Source: Nocardioides anomalus
GTDB taxonomy: Bacteria > Actinomycetota > Actinomycetes > Propionibacteriales > Nocardioidaceae
DNA: 64,000 nt
Assembly (NCBI RefSeq): GCF_011046535.1
Contig: NZ_CP049257.1
Coordinates: 3,472,001 to 3,536,000, forward strand
Reading direction: 5' to 3'
Shown here: one piece after another, positions 23,103 to 29,935 of the stretch
Layout: each line of letters begins with the position of its first letter
Numbering within the stretch: the stretch's first letter is position 1
The notes under the pieces: model-generated
Told to the model about the DNA's origin: nothing
Database searches by the model: none
What the model saw: the letters and a program-made list of their open reading frames with translations, nothing else
Program-made: the position numbers and the translations under genes

Positions 23103-24452
23103 ATGGGGGACGTGGCTGACCGCGACCTCCCGCGCCGGGCTGCTCGGCGCACCGCGCGGCTGGCCGCCCTCCCGCTGGGGTACGCCGGGCGCACGGCCCT
23201 CGGGCTCGGCAAACGCCTCGGCGGCGCACCGGCCGAGACGGTGATGACCGAGATCCAGCAGCGCACCGCCGAGCAGCTGTTCCGCACCCTGGGCGAGCTC
23301 AAGGGCGGCGCGATGAAGTTCGGCCAGGCCCTCAGCGTGCTCGAGGCCGCGCTGCCCGAGGAGGTGGCCGGGCCCTACCGCGAGCAGCTGACCAAGCTGC
23401 AGGACGCCGCGCCCCCGATGCCGACCCAGACCGTGCGCGAGCAGATCGAGAAGGCCCTGGGGCCGGACTGGCGCGAGCAGCTGGTCTGGCTCGACGGCGG
23501 CCCCACCGCGGCGGCCAGCATCGGCCAGGTCCACCGGGGCCGATGGCACGACGGCCGCGACGTCGCGGTCAAGGTGCAGTACCCCGGCGCCGGCGAGGCC
23601 CTGCACTCCGACCTGCGCCAGCTGGCCCGGCTCGGGCGGACCATCGCGCCGGTGATGCCCGGCATCGACGTCAAGCCGCTGGTCGAGGAGATGCAGGCGC
23701 GGGCGGTCGAGGAGCTCGACTACGAGCTCGAGGCCGAGGCGCAGCGCACGTTCGCCGAGGCGTTCCGCGGCGACCCGCACATCGCCGTGCCCGACGTCGT
23801 CGCCGTCGGCGGCGAGGTCCTGGTCTCGTCGTGGATGGAGAGCAGCGGCAGCCTGGCCACGGTCATCCGCGAGGGCAGCCAGGAGGAGCGCGACCACTAC
23901 GGCGAGCTCTTCGCCGAGTTCGTCTTCGCCGGCCCCAGCCGCACCGGCATGCTGCACGCCGATCCGCACCCCGGCAACTACCGCACCATCCCCGACGAGG
24001 ACGGCAACCCCGGCCGGCTGGGCGTGCTCGACTTCGGTGCCGTCGCCCGCCTCGAGGGCCACGGCCTGCCCGCGGCCATGGGCCGCCTGATCCGCATCGC
24101 CGCCGACAACGACCCGGGCGGGCTCGAGGCCGGTCTGCGGGCCGAGGGCTTCCTCAAGGACCGCACCCGCGTCGAGCCCGAGCTGCTGCTGGACTACCTC
24201 AGCCCGTTCGTGGAGCCGGCCCAGGTCGAGCGGTTCAAGTTCAGCCGCGAGTGGATGCGCACGACGTTCCAGCGCATCAACGACCCGCGTCAGCCGACCT
24301 ACACCGTGGCGCTCAAGCTCAACCTGCCGCCGTCGTACCTCCTCATCCACCGGACCTGGCTCGGTGGCATCGGCGTGCTCAGCCAGCTCGAGGCCGAGGC
24401 GCCGTTCCGGCAGATCCTGACCGACTACCTGCCGGGGTTCGCGAGCGCCTAG
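23103..24452 (+). CDS. ABC1/AarF (UbiB-like) atypical kinase
   Basis: A 449-residue ABC1-family protein kinase-like protein. Diagnostic motifs are all present: KGGAMKFGQALSVLE (KxGQ), GGPTAAASIGQVHRG (Ala-rich nucleotide loop), RDVAVKVQYPG (Lys), LHADPHPGNY (catalytic loop) and VLDFGAVARL (DFG). Relatives support quinone or lipid biosynthesis; the actinobacterial members are little studied and have no ubiquinone pathway to serve, so menaquinone or lipid handling is a guess. No C-terminal membrane helices are obvious. A GTG at 23112, 7 bases after a GACAAT hexamer, is an alternative leaderless start. The stop shares CTAG with the convergent GNAT gene. Confidence 0.88.
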   Translation: MGDVADRDLPRRAARRTARLAALPLGYAGRTALGLGKRLGGAPAETVMTEIQQRTAEQLFRTLGELKGGAMKFGQALSVLEAALPEEVAGPYREQLTKLQDAAPPMPTQTVREQIEKALGPDWREQLVWLDGGPTAAASIGQVHRGRWHDGRDVAVKVQYPGAGEALHSDLRQLARLGRTIAPVMPGIDVKPLVEEMQARAVEELDYELEAEAQRTFAEAFRGDPHIAVPDVVAVGGEVLVSSWMESSGSLATVIREGSQEERDHYGELFAEFVFAGPSRTGMLHADPHPGNYRTIPDEDGNPGRLGVLDFGAVARLEGHGLPAAMGRLIRIAADNDPGGLEAGLRAEGFLKDRTRVEPELLLDYLSPFVEPAQVERFKFSREWMRTTFQRINDPRQPTYTVALKLNLPPSYLLIHRTWLGGIGVLSQLEAEAPFRQILTDYLPGFASA

Positions 24453-24940
24453 CCCTCGACCAGCGGCAGGAGCATCACGTGCAGGCCGACCAGGCCGTGC
24501 GCGCGGGAGTCGAAGGCCTCCGGCACGGTGCCGATGATCCGGAAGCCGAGCGCCTGCCACAGGTGCACGGCGGCTTCGTTGGTCTCCACCACGGCGTTGA
24601 ACTGGATCGCGCGGAATCCGGCGTCACGGTGCCACTGCACGACGTGCTCCCCCAGCCGCCGGCCGACGCCCTTCCCGCGCGCCGCCCCCGAGACCATGAA
24701 CGACGCGGTGCCGACGTGGCTCCCGCGACCCGGGCGGTTGGGGCCCATGGTGGCGCTGCCCAGGATCGTGCCGTCCTCCTCGAGCACCACGGTCTGTCCG
24801 GGCGGCGGCACCGTCCAGAGCGCACGGGCCTGCTCAGAGGTGAGGTCGAGCGGGTAGGCGTAGGTCTCGCCCGCCTGCACGATCTCGTCCCAGAACGGCC
24901 AGACCTGCGCCCAGTCCTCCTCGGTCATCGGGCGGATCAC
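24449..24940 (-). CDS. GNAT family N-acetyltransferase
   Basis: A 163-residue GNAT protein: IRPMTEEDWAQVWPFW at the start, acetyl-CoA loop VSGAARGKGVGRRLGEHV, and VVETNEAAVHLWQALGFRIIGTVPEAF at the C-terminus. This pattern is close to phosphinothricin/amino-acid acetyltransferase-like proteins, but the substrate is not predictable. Last of a five-gene minus-strand run (26347 to 24449) with 4-base overlaps throughout; the GTG at 24940 overlaps the SnoaL-type stop. Its stop shares CTAG with the ABC1 gene. Confidence 0.85.
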   Translation of the reverse strand: MIRPMTEEDWAQVWPFWDEIVQAGETYAYPLDLTSEQARALWTVPPPGQTVVLEEDGTILGSATMGPNRPGRGSHVGTASFMVSGAARGKGVGRRLGEHVVQWHRDAGFRAIQFNAVVETNEAAVHLWQALGFRIIGTVPEAFDSRAHGLVGLHVMLLPLVEG

Positions 24941-25293
24941 GCCGGGTCCACCTCGACGGCGTACGACGTGATGGTGGCGATCAGGTCGCCGCGGAACTCG
25001 TAGACGTCGCAGCTGGCCACCGTCGTCGTCTCGCCGGCGCCGTTGGTGTAGCGGCTGAGGGTGTCGACCGCGACGACGTCGCCGCCGTCGGCGACCACGA
25101 AGCGCAGCCGCTCCATCGTTGCTTGGGCCATCATCGCGGCGCCCTGCTCGCACGCCGCCCGGACCGCGGCCGGCCCCACCTCCGGGGCGCCGCCGCTGGC
25201 GCTCACCCACCGGATGTCGTCGGCGAAGTGGGCGTAGGTCTGCTCGAAGTGGTGGTTGGAGAAGGCCTCGGCCACCTCCCGGTGCGTGGTCAT
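24937..25293 (-). CDS. SnoaL-like / NTF2-like nuclear transport factor 2 family protein
   Basis: A 118-residue protein of the NTF2-like fold: VAEAFSNHHFEQTYAHFADDIRWVSASGG at the N-terminus, then a central sheet (VVAVDTLSRYTNGAGE, VYEFRGDLIATITSYA). These small alpha+beta cones bind or convert hydrophobic ligands. The ATG at 25293 overlaps the stop of the VOC gene (ATGA); the GTGA at its end overlaps the GNAT start. No catalytic assignment is possible. Confidence 0.78.
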   Translation of the reverse strand: MTTHREVAEAFSNHHFEQTYAHFADDIRWVSASGGAPEVGPAAVRAACEQGAAMMAQATMERLRFVVADGGDVVAVDTLSRYTNGAGETTTVASCDVYEFRGDLIATITSYAVEVDPA

Positions 25294-26030
25294 GCGGATC
25301 GTTCCTCCGGCTTCCTCTGGGTGACGCAGTACGTCGTGCCCGCGGGGTCGCGGAGCACGGTCCAGGCGTCGAACCGGCCCAGCACGGTGGCCCCGGCCGC
25401 CTCGTGCGCGGTCACCTCGGCCTCCGGGTCGCTCGTCGCCCAGTCCAGGTGTGCGGTGACGTGGTCCTGCTCGTCGTCGAGCCGCTGGACCAGCAGCTGG
25501 AGCGGCTGGTCGTCGCCGGGGGTCACCCGTCCGAACTCCTCCTCGCGCTCCTTGCGCCGCCAGCCCGTGAGGGCGGACCAGAAGTCCAGCTCGGCGTCGT
25601 AGCGGCTCGGCGGGACGTCCAGGCACAGCTGGTCGACGTACGACGTGTGGCCGTCGGGCCAGGTGCGTGGCGCCGGCCGCGTCCCCGTGCTCCCCCGGGC
25701 CAGGCAGAAGGTGAAGCCGCCCGGCGAGCGCAGCACGGTGACGCCGTCGAAGGGCCGGCTGCCGACGCGCGCCCCGAGGGCCAGCGCCTCCCGCTCGGCC
25801 TGCTCCGGCTCGTCGACGAGCACGTCGAGGTGGACGCGCGGCGTCGTCGCGCCGAGCCGCTGCAGCTTCAGGTGGACGTCGCCGTCCGGAGGCAACAGGG
25901 AGGCGAACTGGCCCTCGGGACCGCGAGCCGCCGAACGCTCGTAGCCGGTCACCTCGGCCCAGAACGCCGCGGCCGCGTCGTACCGGTCGGGCGGCAGGTC
26001 CAGAAACGCGGTCAGCCAGCGCGGCGTCAT
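25290..26030 (-). CDS. Tandem VOC (glyoxalase/dioxygenase-like) protein
   Basis: A 246-residue protein made of two VOC domains: residues ~1-125 (TAFLDLPPDRYDAAAAFWAEVTGY ... GVTVLRSPGGFTFCL) and ~130-246 (DQLCLDVPPSRYDAELDFWSALTGW ... AWTVLRDPAGTTYCVT). Each half ends with the DP-x-G-x-x-x-C strand. The two halves are clearly similar, so it is an internal duplication, as in glyoxalase-like and bleomycin-resistance-type proteins. The function is open. It is translationally coupled on both sides (ATGA overlaps). Confidence 0.8.
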   Translation of the reverse strand: MTPRWLTAFLDLPPDRYDAAAAFWAEVTGYERSAARGPEGQFASLLPPDGDVHLKLQRLGATTPRVHLDVLVDEPEQAEREALALGARVGSRPFDGVTVLRSPGGFTFCLARGSTGTRPAPRTWPDGHTSYVDQLCLDVPPSRYDAELDFWSALTGWRRKEREEEFGRVTPGDDQPLQLLVQRLDDEQDHVTAHLDWATSDPEAEVTAHEAAGATVLGRFDAWTVLRDPAGTTYCVTQRKPEERSA

Positions 26031-26347
26031 GCGTGGTCGGCCGGCCGGTGCAGCACCGCGCTGGTCGGGGTGACCTGCACGTCCTCGCCCTCGACGGCCC
26101 CCGTGCCGTCGACGAGCAGCGTCATCCCGCTGTCCTCGCGCGGCGGGAAGACCAGTGTCACCTGCGCATTGGCCGCGAGGTTGGCCAGCGTGCCGCGGCC
26201 GGGCCCGCGCGCGGTCAGGGTGCCGTCGCTCAGGGTGGGCGCGACCGAGACCACCTTGACCGCGCCGTCGCGAGTGGTCAGCAGGTAGCCGGCGCCGAAG
26301 TCCTCCAGCGCCCGCGCCAGGTCGGCGACGTCGACGGGGATGCTCAC
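26027..26347 (-). CDS. Pyridoxamine 5'-phosphate oxidase-like (split-barrel flavin-binding) protein
   Basis: A 106-residue short split-barrel protein: LARALEDFGAGYLLTTRDGAVKVVSVAP, then GRGTLANLAANAQVTLVFPP, the strand pattern of PNPOx/FMN- or F420-binding stress proteins. It is at the small end of the family. The start is the GTG at 26347: TAGGCT ends 6 bases upstream, with no RBS, so this is the leaderless head of the 26347-24449 operon. Confidence 0.72.
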   Translation of the reverse strand: MSIPVDVADLARALEDFGAGYLLTTRDGAVKVVSVAPTLSDGTLTARGPGRGTLANLAANAQVTLVFPPREDSGMTLLVDGTGAVEGEDVQVTPTSAVLHRPADHA

Positions 26348-26353
26348 GGGTCG

Positions 26354-26359
26354 AGCCTA
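26354..26359 (-). promoter_or_regulatory. -10 element, leaderless start of the 26347-24449 operon
   Basis: TAGGCT on the minus strand, 6 bases before the GTG at 26347. Confidence 0.5.
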
Positions 26360-26369
26360 GGGCGACCGG

Positions 26370-27149
26370 TCACCAGACGCCGAGCACGCCGCCCCCGATC
26401 CGCACGACGAAGCCGCTGACCACGACGATGAAGAAGAGCCGGACGAAGCCGGCGCCGCGAGCGACCGCGACCCGCGCGCCGACGTAGGAGCCGGCGAGGT
26501 TGCAGGCGCCCATCACCAGGCCGACCTGCCAGAGCACGCCGCCCTGAGGGACGAAGAGCGCGAGGGCGCCGAGGTTGGTGGCCCAGTTGGCCAGCCGGGC
26601 CTTGGCGGAGGCCTCGAGGAAGGAGTAGCCGAGCAGGCCGACGAGCGCGAAGACCAGGAAGCTGCCGGTGCCGGGGCCGAGGGCGCCGTCGTAGAAGCCG
26701 ATCACGAACCCGACGGCCAGGGCCGCCGCGAGGTGGCGGTGCCCGGCGTACCGCAGCGCCGTGGCCTCGCCCAGCTGCGGCCGGAGCAGGACGTAGGCGC
26801 CGACCACGACCAGCACCACCAGCACGATGGGCTCGAAGGCTGCGCGCGGGATCTGGCTGGCCACGAGCGCGCCGCAGAACGAGCCGGCGAAGGCCAGGAC
26901 CATCATCGGCAGGAACGTGCGCGGGTCGGGGCGGATGCGGCGGTAGTACGTCGCCGAGCTCACCGTCGTGCCGCAGATCGAGGCCAGCTTGTTGGTCGCC
27001 AGGATGTGCAGCGGCGAGGCGTGCGGGAGGCCGAGGAGCAGCGCGGGCAGCTGGATCAGCCCGCCGCCGCCGACCACCGCGTCGACGAACCCGGCCGCCA
27101 GCGCGGCCAGTCCCAACAGGACCAGTACGGTCGCTGTCGGGTCGTCCAC
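26370..27149 (-). CDS. TSUP family sulfite/organosulfonate exporter (TauE/SafE-like)
   Basis: A 259-residue membrane protein with about eight helices. It shows the duplicated TSUP motif: AAGFVDAVVGGGGLIQLPALL near the N-terminus and VGFVIGFYDGALGPGTGSFLVFALV in the second half, plus LATNKLASICGTTVSSATYYRR. Such proteins export small anions such as sulfite or sulfoacetate. It is a single gene. The GTG at 27149 has TAGGCT ending 7 bases upstream (leaderless). The divergent BtuF-like gene starts at 27337. Confidence 0.87.
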   Translation of the reverse strand: MDDPTATVLVLLGLAALAAGFVDAVVGGGGLIQLPALLLGLPHASPLHILATNKLASICGTTVSSATYYRRIRPDPRTFLPMMVLAFAGSFCGALVASQIPRAAFEPIVLVVLVVVGAYVLLRPQLGEATALRYAGHRHLAAALAVGFVIGFYDGALGPGTGSFLVFALVGLLGYSFLEASAKARLANWATNLGALALFVPQGGVLWQVGLVMGACNLAGSYVGARVAVARGAGFVRLFFIVVVSGFVVRIGGGVLGVW

Positions 27150-27156
27150 TGGCGAC

Positions 27157-27162
27157 AGCCTA
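27157..27162 (-). promoter_or_regulatory. -10 element, leaderless TSUP start
   Basis: TAGGCT on the minus strand, 7 bases before the GTG at 27149. Confidence 0.5.
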
Positions 27163-27324
27163 GGCCGCGTGCATCGCGTCAGCGTGGATGCCAGCGTCGT
27201 CCAGGTGGTGTGGTGACGGCCCCGCGGGACCGGAGGCGGGCCGCTGGGCCCGTCGAGGGCGCGCGGGGCCGTCAACGCGCCGCGTGGGCGGCGGTGGCGC
27301 CGCGCTGTCGCGATGCACACGGCC

Positions 27325-27330
27325 TAGGTT
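27325..27330 (+). promoter_or_regulatory. -10 element, leaderless start of the BtuF-like gene
   Basis: TAGGTT, 6 bases before the GTG at 27337. Confidence 0.5.
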
Positions 27331-27336
27331 GGGGCC

Positions 27337-28179
27337 GTGCGCATCGTGTCGCTGCTCCCCTCGACGACCGAGATCCTGTTCGCGCTGGGCGCGGGCGACG
27401 ACGTCGTCGGGGTGACCTTCGAGTGCGACACCCCGGCCGAGGCGCGCACGCGCACCGTCGTGTCGACCTCGGCGCTGCCGGAGGGACTGACCCCGGCCGA
27501 GATCGACGCGCACGTGGCCGCGGCGCTGGCGAGCGGTGCGGACCTCTACCACCTGCAGGCGGACGCGCTGCGCGACCTGGACCCGACGCACGTGGTGACC
27601 CAAGACCTCTGCGCGGTGTGCGCGGTCGACGTCACGACGGTGGACGAGGCGCTGCGCCACCTGGGCTGCCGGGCCGAGGTCGTCACCGTCGACCCGCACA
27701 CGCTGGAGGAGGTCCTCGACTCGGTGCTGCTGCTCGGCCGGGTGACCGGGCGGTCCGAGACCGCGGCGGCGCTGGTGCACGACCTGCGGCAGCGGATGGC
27801 CGCGGTCTGGCGCTCGACCATGGGCCGGGGTCGGCCGCGGGTCGCGGTGCTGGAGTGGACCGACCCGCCGTACGCCCCCGGGCACTGGATCCCCGAGATG
27901 GTCGAGCTGGCCGGCGGCGAGAACGTGCTGGGCACCGCGGGCCAGAAGTCCACCCGCATCCTGTGGGACGACCTGCACGCGGCCCGGCCGGACGTCGTGG
28001 TGGTGGCGCCGTGCGGGTACGACGAGGCGGGCGCGCGCGCTCAGGCCGAGGCCATCGCCGACCGGCTCCCCGCCGGCGTGCGGGTGCTGCCGGTGAACGC
28101 CGACGCCCGGTGGGCCCGGCCCGGGCCGCGGCTCGTCGACGGCGTCGAGGAGCTGGCCGCCTTCCTGCGGGAGCGCTGA
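27337..28179 (+). CDS. Cobalamin-binding protein, BtuF-like, without signal peptide
   Basis: A 280-residue periplasmic-binding-protein-like fold of the BtuF/FhuD group: RIVSLLPSTTEILFALGAGDDVVGVTFECD at the N-terminus, VVTQDLCAVCAV, VLEWTDPPYAPGHWIPEMVELAGG, and KSTRILWDDLHAARPDVVVVAPCGYD. It has no signal peptide or lipobox and no ABC transporter partner nearby, so it is probably cytoplasmic, as for the actinobacterial 'cobalamin-binding protein' annotations. Binding of a corrinoid is a family inference. The TetR gene follows after one base, so the two are cotranscribed. Confidence 0.8.
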   Translation: MRIVSLLPSTTEILFALGAGDDVVGVTFECDTPAEARTRTVVSTSALPEGLTPAEIDAHVAAALASGADLYHLQADALRDLDPTHVVTQDLCAVCAVDVTTVDEALRHLGCRAEVVTVDPHTLEEVLDSVLLLGRVTGRSETAAALVHDLRQRMAAVWRSTMGRGRPRVAVLEWTDPPYAPGHWIPEMVELAGGENVLGTAGQKSTRILWDDLHAARPDVVVVAPCGYDEAGARAQAEAIADRLPAGVRVLPVNADARWARPGPRLVDGVEELAAFLRER

Positions 28180-28180
28180 C

Positions 28181-28747
28181 GTGCCCCGCGTGGGGCTCAC
28201 CCCCTCGCGCCTCACGCAGGCCGGCGCGGCGATGGCCGACGAGGTGGGCTTCGAGGCGGTGACGCTGTCCGCGCTGGCCCGGCGCTTCGAGGTCCAGGTC
28301 GCAAGCCTGTACGCCCACGTGCCGGGCTCCGCCGAGCTGCGCAACCGCATCGCCGTGCTGGCCCTCGACGAGATCGCCGACCGCGCCGAGGAGGGGCTGG
28401 CCGGGCGCTCGGGCCGCGAGGCCCTGCAGGCCCTCGGCGACGCCTACCGCTCCTACGCGCGCGAGCATCCGGGGCGGTACGCCGCCGCGACGCACCCCCT
28501 CGACGACTCCGAAGAGTCCCTGCGCGCCGGGGGCCGGCACGCCGCGCTGTCGCGGGCGGCGCTGCGCGGCTACCGGCTCGGGCGGACCGACGAGGTGCAC
28601 GCCGTACGCCTCGTCGGAAGCACCGTCCGCGGCTTCGTCGACCTCGAGGCCCGCGGCTCGTTCGCGCACAGCCGGCCGTCGGCCCACGCGTCCTGGACGC
28701 GGGCCATCGACGCCCTCGACCTGGTCCTGCAGAACCAGTTTGCCTAA
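28181..28747 (+). CDS. TetR-family regulator with WHG-type ligand domain
   Basis: A 188-residue regulator. The N-terminal HTH reads LTQAGAAMADEVGFEAVTLSALARRFEVQVASLYAHVPG, the TetR signature with SLYxHV. The C-terminal part (ALGDAYRSYAREHPGRYAAATHP, RLVGSTVRGFVDLEARGSF) matches the TetR_C WHG domain. The GTG at 28181 is one base after the BtuF-like stop. An inverted repeat (28742-28758) overlaps its own stop codon and lies right before the next gene, a natural operator for it. Ligand unknown. Confidence 0.85.
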   Translation: MPRVGLTPSRLTQAGAAMADEVGFEAVTLSALARRFEVQVASLYAHVPGSAELRNRIAVLALDEIADRAEEGLAGRSGREALQALGDAYRSYAREHPGRYAAATHPLDDSEESLRAGGRHAALSRAALRGYRLGRTDEVHAVRLVGSTVRGFVDLEARGSFAHSRPSAHASWTRAIDALDLVLQNQFA

Positions 28748-28758
28748 GACCTTTAGGC
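28742..28758. promoter_or_regulatory. Inverted repeat before the FBP gene (possible TetR operator)
   Basis: GCCTAA-GACCT-TTAGGC, a 6-5-6 inverted repeat ending 16 bases before the GTG at 28775. GACTAT six bases before that GTG could be the -10 it controls. Confidence 0.4.
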
Positions 28759-28774
28759 GAGCGACTATGGACCT

Positions 28775-29269
28775 GTGGAACCGCTCACCGACCGCGACCT
28801 GCGCGGCTGCTTCGTCAACGCCTCGAAGGGCGAGGTGAAGCGCGCGCCCCTGCCCGACCTGACCGAGCAGCCCTGGGACGACCTGGACTACCTCGGCTGG
28901 GTCGACCCCAAGGCGCCGCAGGCCGGCTACCTCGTCACCGAGACCGACCGCCACGGCCTGGTCGGGCTCGCGCTGCGCCGCAACCACGGCAGCGCCCACC
29001 GCGCCCGCATGTGCTCGCTCTGCACCACCGTGCACGGCGGCACCGGCGTCTCGCTCATGGTCGCCCGCCGCGCCGGCCGGCCCGGTCGCGACGGCAACAC
29101 CGTCGGCCTCGACGTCTGCAGCGGCCTGGACTGCTCGGCGTACGCGCGGGGCCTCGTGCCGGTCCCCGCCGCCAGCGCCGTCCACGAGACGCTGCCCGTC
29201 GAAGCCCGCGTGGCGCGGCTGCGCCGCAACCTGGACGCGTTCGTGGAGCGCGTGCTGCGCGCGGCCTAG
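28775..29269 (+). CDS. FBP domain-containing protein (EF-G-binding, FusB-like zinc protein)
   Basis: A 164-residue protein whose C-terminal half is a four-Cys zinc module: ARMCSLCTTVHGG and GLDVCSGLDCSAYARG. This matches the FBP_C domain of FusB/FusC proteins, which bind elongation factor G and rescue it from fusidic-acid-stalled ribosomes in staphylococci. Actinobacterial members are common and mostly untested. The GTG start at 28775 has only a weak leaderless context. The upstream TetR gene with its inverted repeat suggests inducible expression. Stop shares CTAG with the convergent membrane gene. Confidence 0.82.
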   Translation: MEPLTDRDLRGCFVNASKGEVKRAPLPDLTEQPWDDLDYLGWVDPKAPQAGYLVTETDRHGLVGLALRRNHGSAHRARMCSLCTTVHGGTGVSLMVARRAGRPGRDGNTVGLDVCSGLDCSAYARGLVPVPAASAVHETLPVEARVARLRRNLDAFVERVLRAA

Positions 29270-29532
29270 GCCACGGACCCGGGCGCGCGCAGCCGCGCGC
29301 GGGCCAGGCCCACGACGCCGATCACGACCCACACGGCGTTGAGCGCCGCCGACGGCCACGCGCTGTAGTAGGCCGAGTTGACCATGAGGAACGCACCACC
29401 GAACAGGTTCATCAGCTGGAAGGCCAGGCTCGGCCCGGTCAGCCGGCCCGTGGTCACCAGCGCGTAGGCGCTGATGAGCAGCCCCATCCCCAGCCAGCCG
29501 ACGACGTTGATGGCGATGACCGATGCGTCCAC
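29266..29532 (-). CDS. Small three-helix membrane protein (CBU_0592-like)
   Basis: An 88-residue protein with three hydrophobic segments: VIAINVVGWLGMGLLISAYA, LAFQLMNLFGGAFLMVNSAYY and ALNAVWVVIGVVGLARA. The GW-x-G-x-x-L-x-x-SYAL opening and LMNLFGGA motif match the CBU_0592-type family of uncharacterised inner-membrane proteins. The GTG at 29532 (VDASVIAINVVG) is the most compact start; upstream the frame runs into repeat DNA. Function unknown. Confidence 0.72.
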   Translation of the reverse strand: MDASVIAINVVGWLGMGLLISAYALVTTGRLTGPSLAFQLMNLFGGAFLMVNSAYYSAWPSAALNAVWVVIGVVGLARARLRAPGSVA

Positions 29533-29554
29533 GGACGCATCATCGCCGCACCGT

Positions 29555-29640
29555 CGACGAACCGTGTCGGGTGCTCCCGCCGCACGTGGGTGCGTGCTGC
29601 GCACGCAGCGCGCGGCGAGGGTGCCCGACACGGTTCGTCG
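29555..29640. repeat. Inverted repeat, unit A (17-bp perfect arms)
   Basis: CGACGAACCGTGTCGGG (29555-29571) is the exact reverse complement of 29624-29640. The 52-base loop holds a second hairpin, TGCGTGC-TGC-GCACGCA (29591-29607). Confidence 0.85.
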
Positions 29641-29655
29641 AGAGCGCGACGTGCA

Positions 29656-29927
29656 CGCGCGGACGGAGTCCACGCCCTGCAACACACCACGGCCGGCACG
29701 CGCTCTGCGGTAGGGGCAGGGTCGCCCAGCCCCACCGGCTCGGCGGCCACGCGCCCTGCGCCAGGTGCAGGGTCGCCGCGCCGGAACGGCTCGGGTGCCG
29801 TCGCCGCGCGTGGAGTGCGTGCTGCGCGCGGAGCGCGCGGCGGCGGTGCCCGAGTCGGTCCGTCGAGAGCGTGGCGACCACGCGCGGACGGAGTCCGCGC
29901 CGTTCAGCACAGCGGACGGAGTCCGCG
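29656..29927. repeat. Three copies of a small palindromic motif
   Basis: GCGGACGGAGTCC followed by A or GCGC occurs at about 29658, 29883 and 29912. In the latter two, GCGGAC-GGA-GTCCGC forms a 6-3-6 hairpin; the first copy has one changed base (GTCCAC). Confidence 0.7.
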
Positions 29928-29935
29928 CAGAGGGT

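Larger units (their letters stand above)
29533..29935. repeat. 403-base gene-free region with two copies of a degenerate inverted-repeat unit
   Basis: Unit A is 29555-29676, unit B about 29780-29901. Each contains a stem, a GC-rich spacer with GTGCGTGCTGCG, the right stem arm, CGTCGAGAGCG, and a closing GCGGACGGAGTCC element. No credible coding: the frames through it are compositional artefacts. Between the units lies a 100-base stretch with a duplicated GCAGGGTCGCC motif. Confidence 0.7.
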
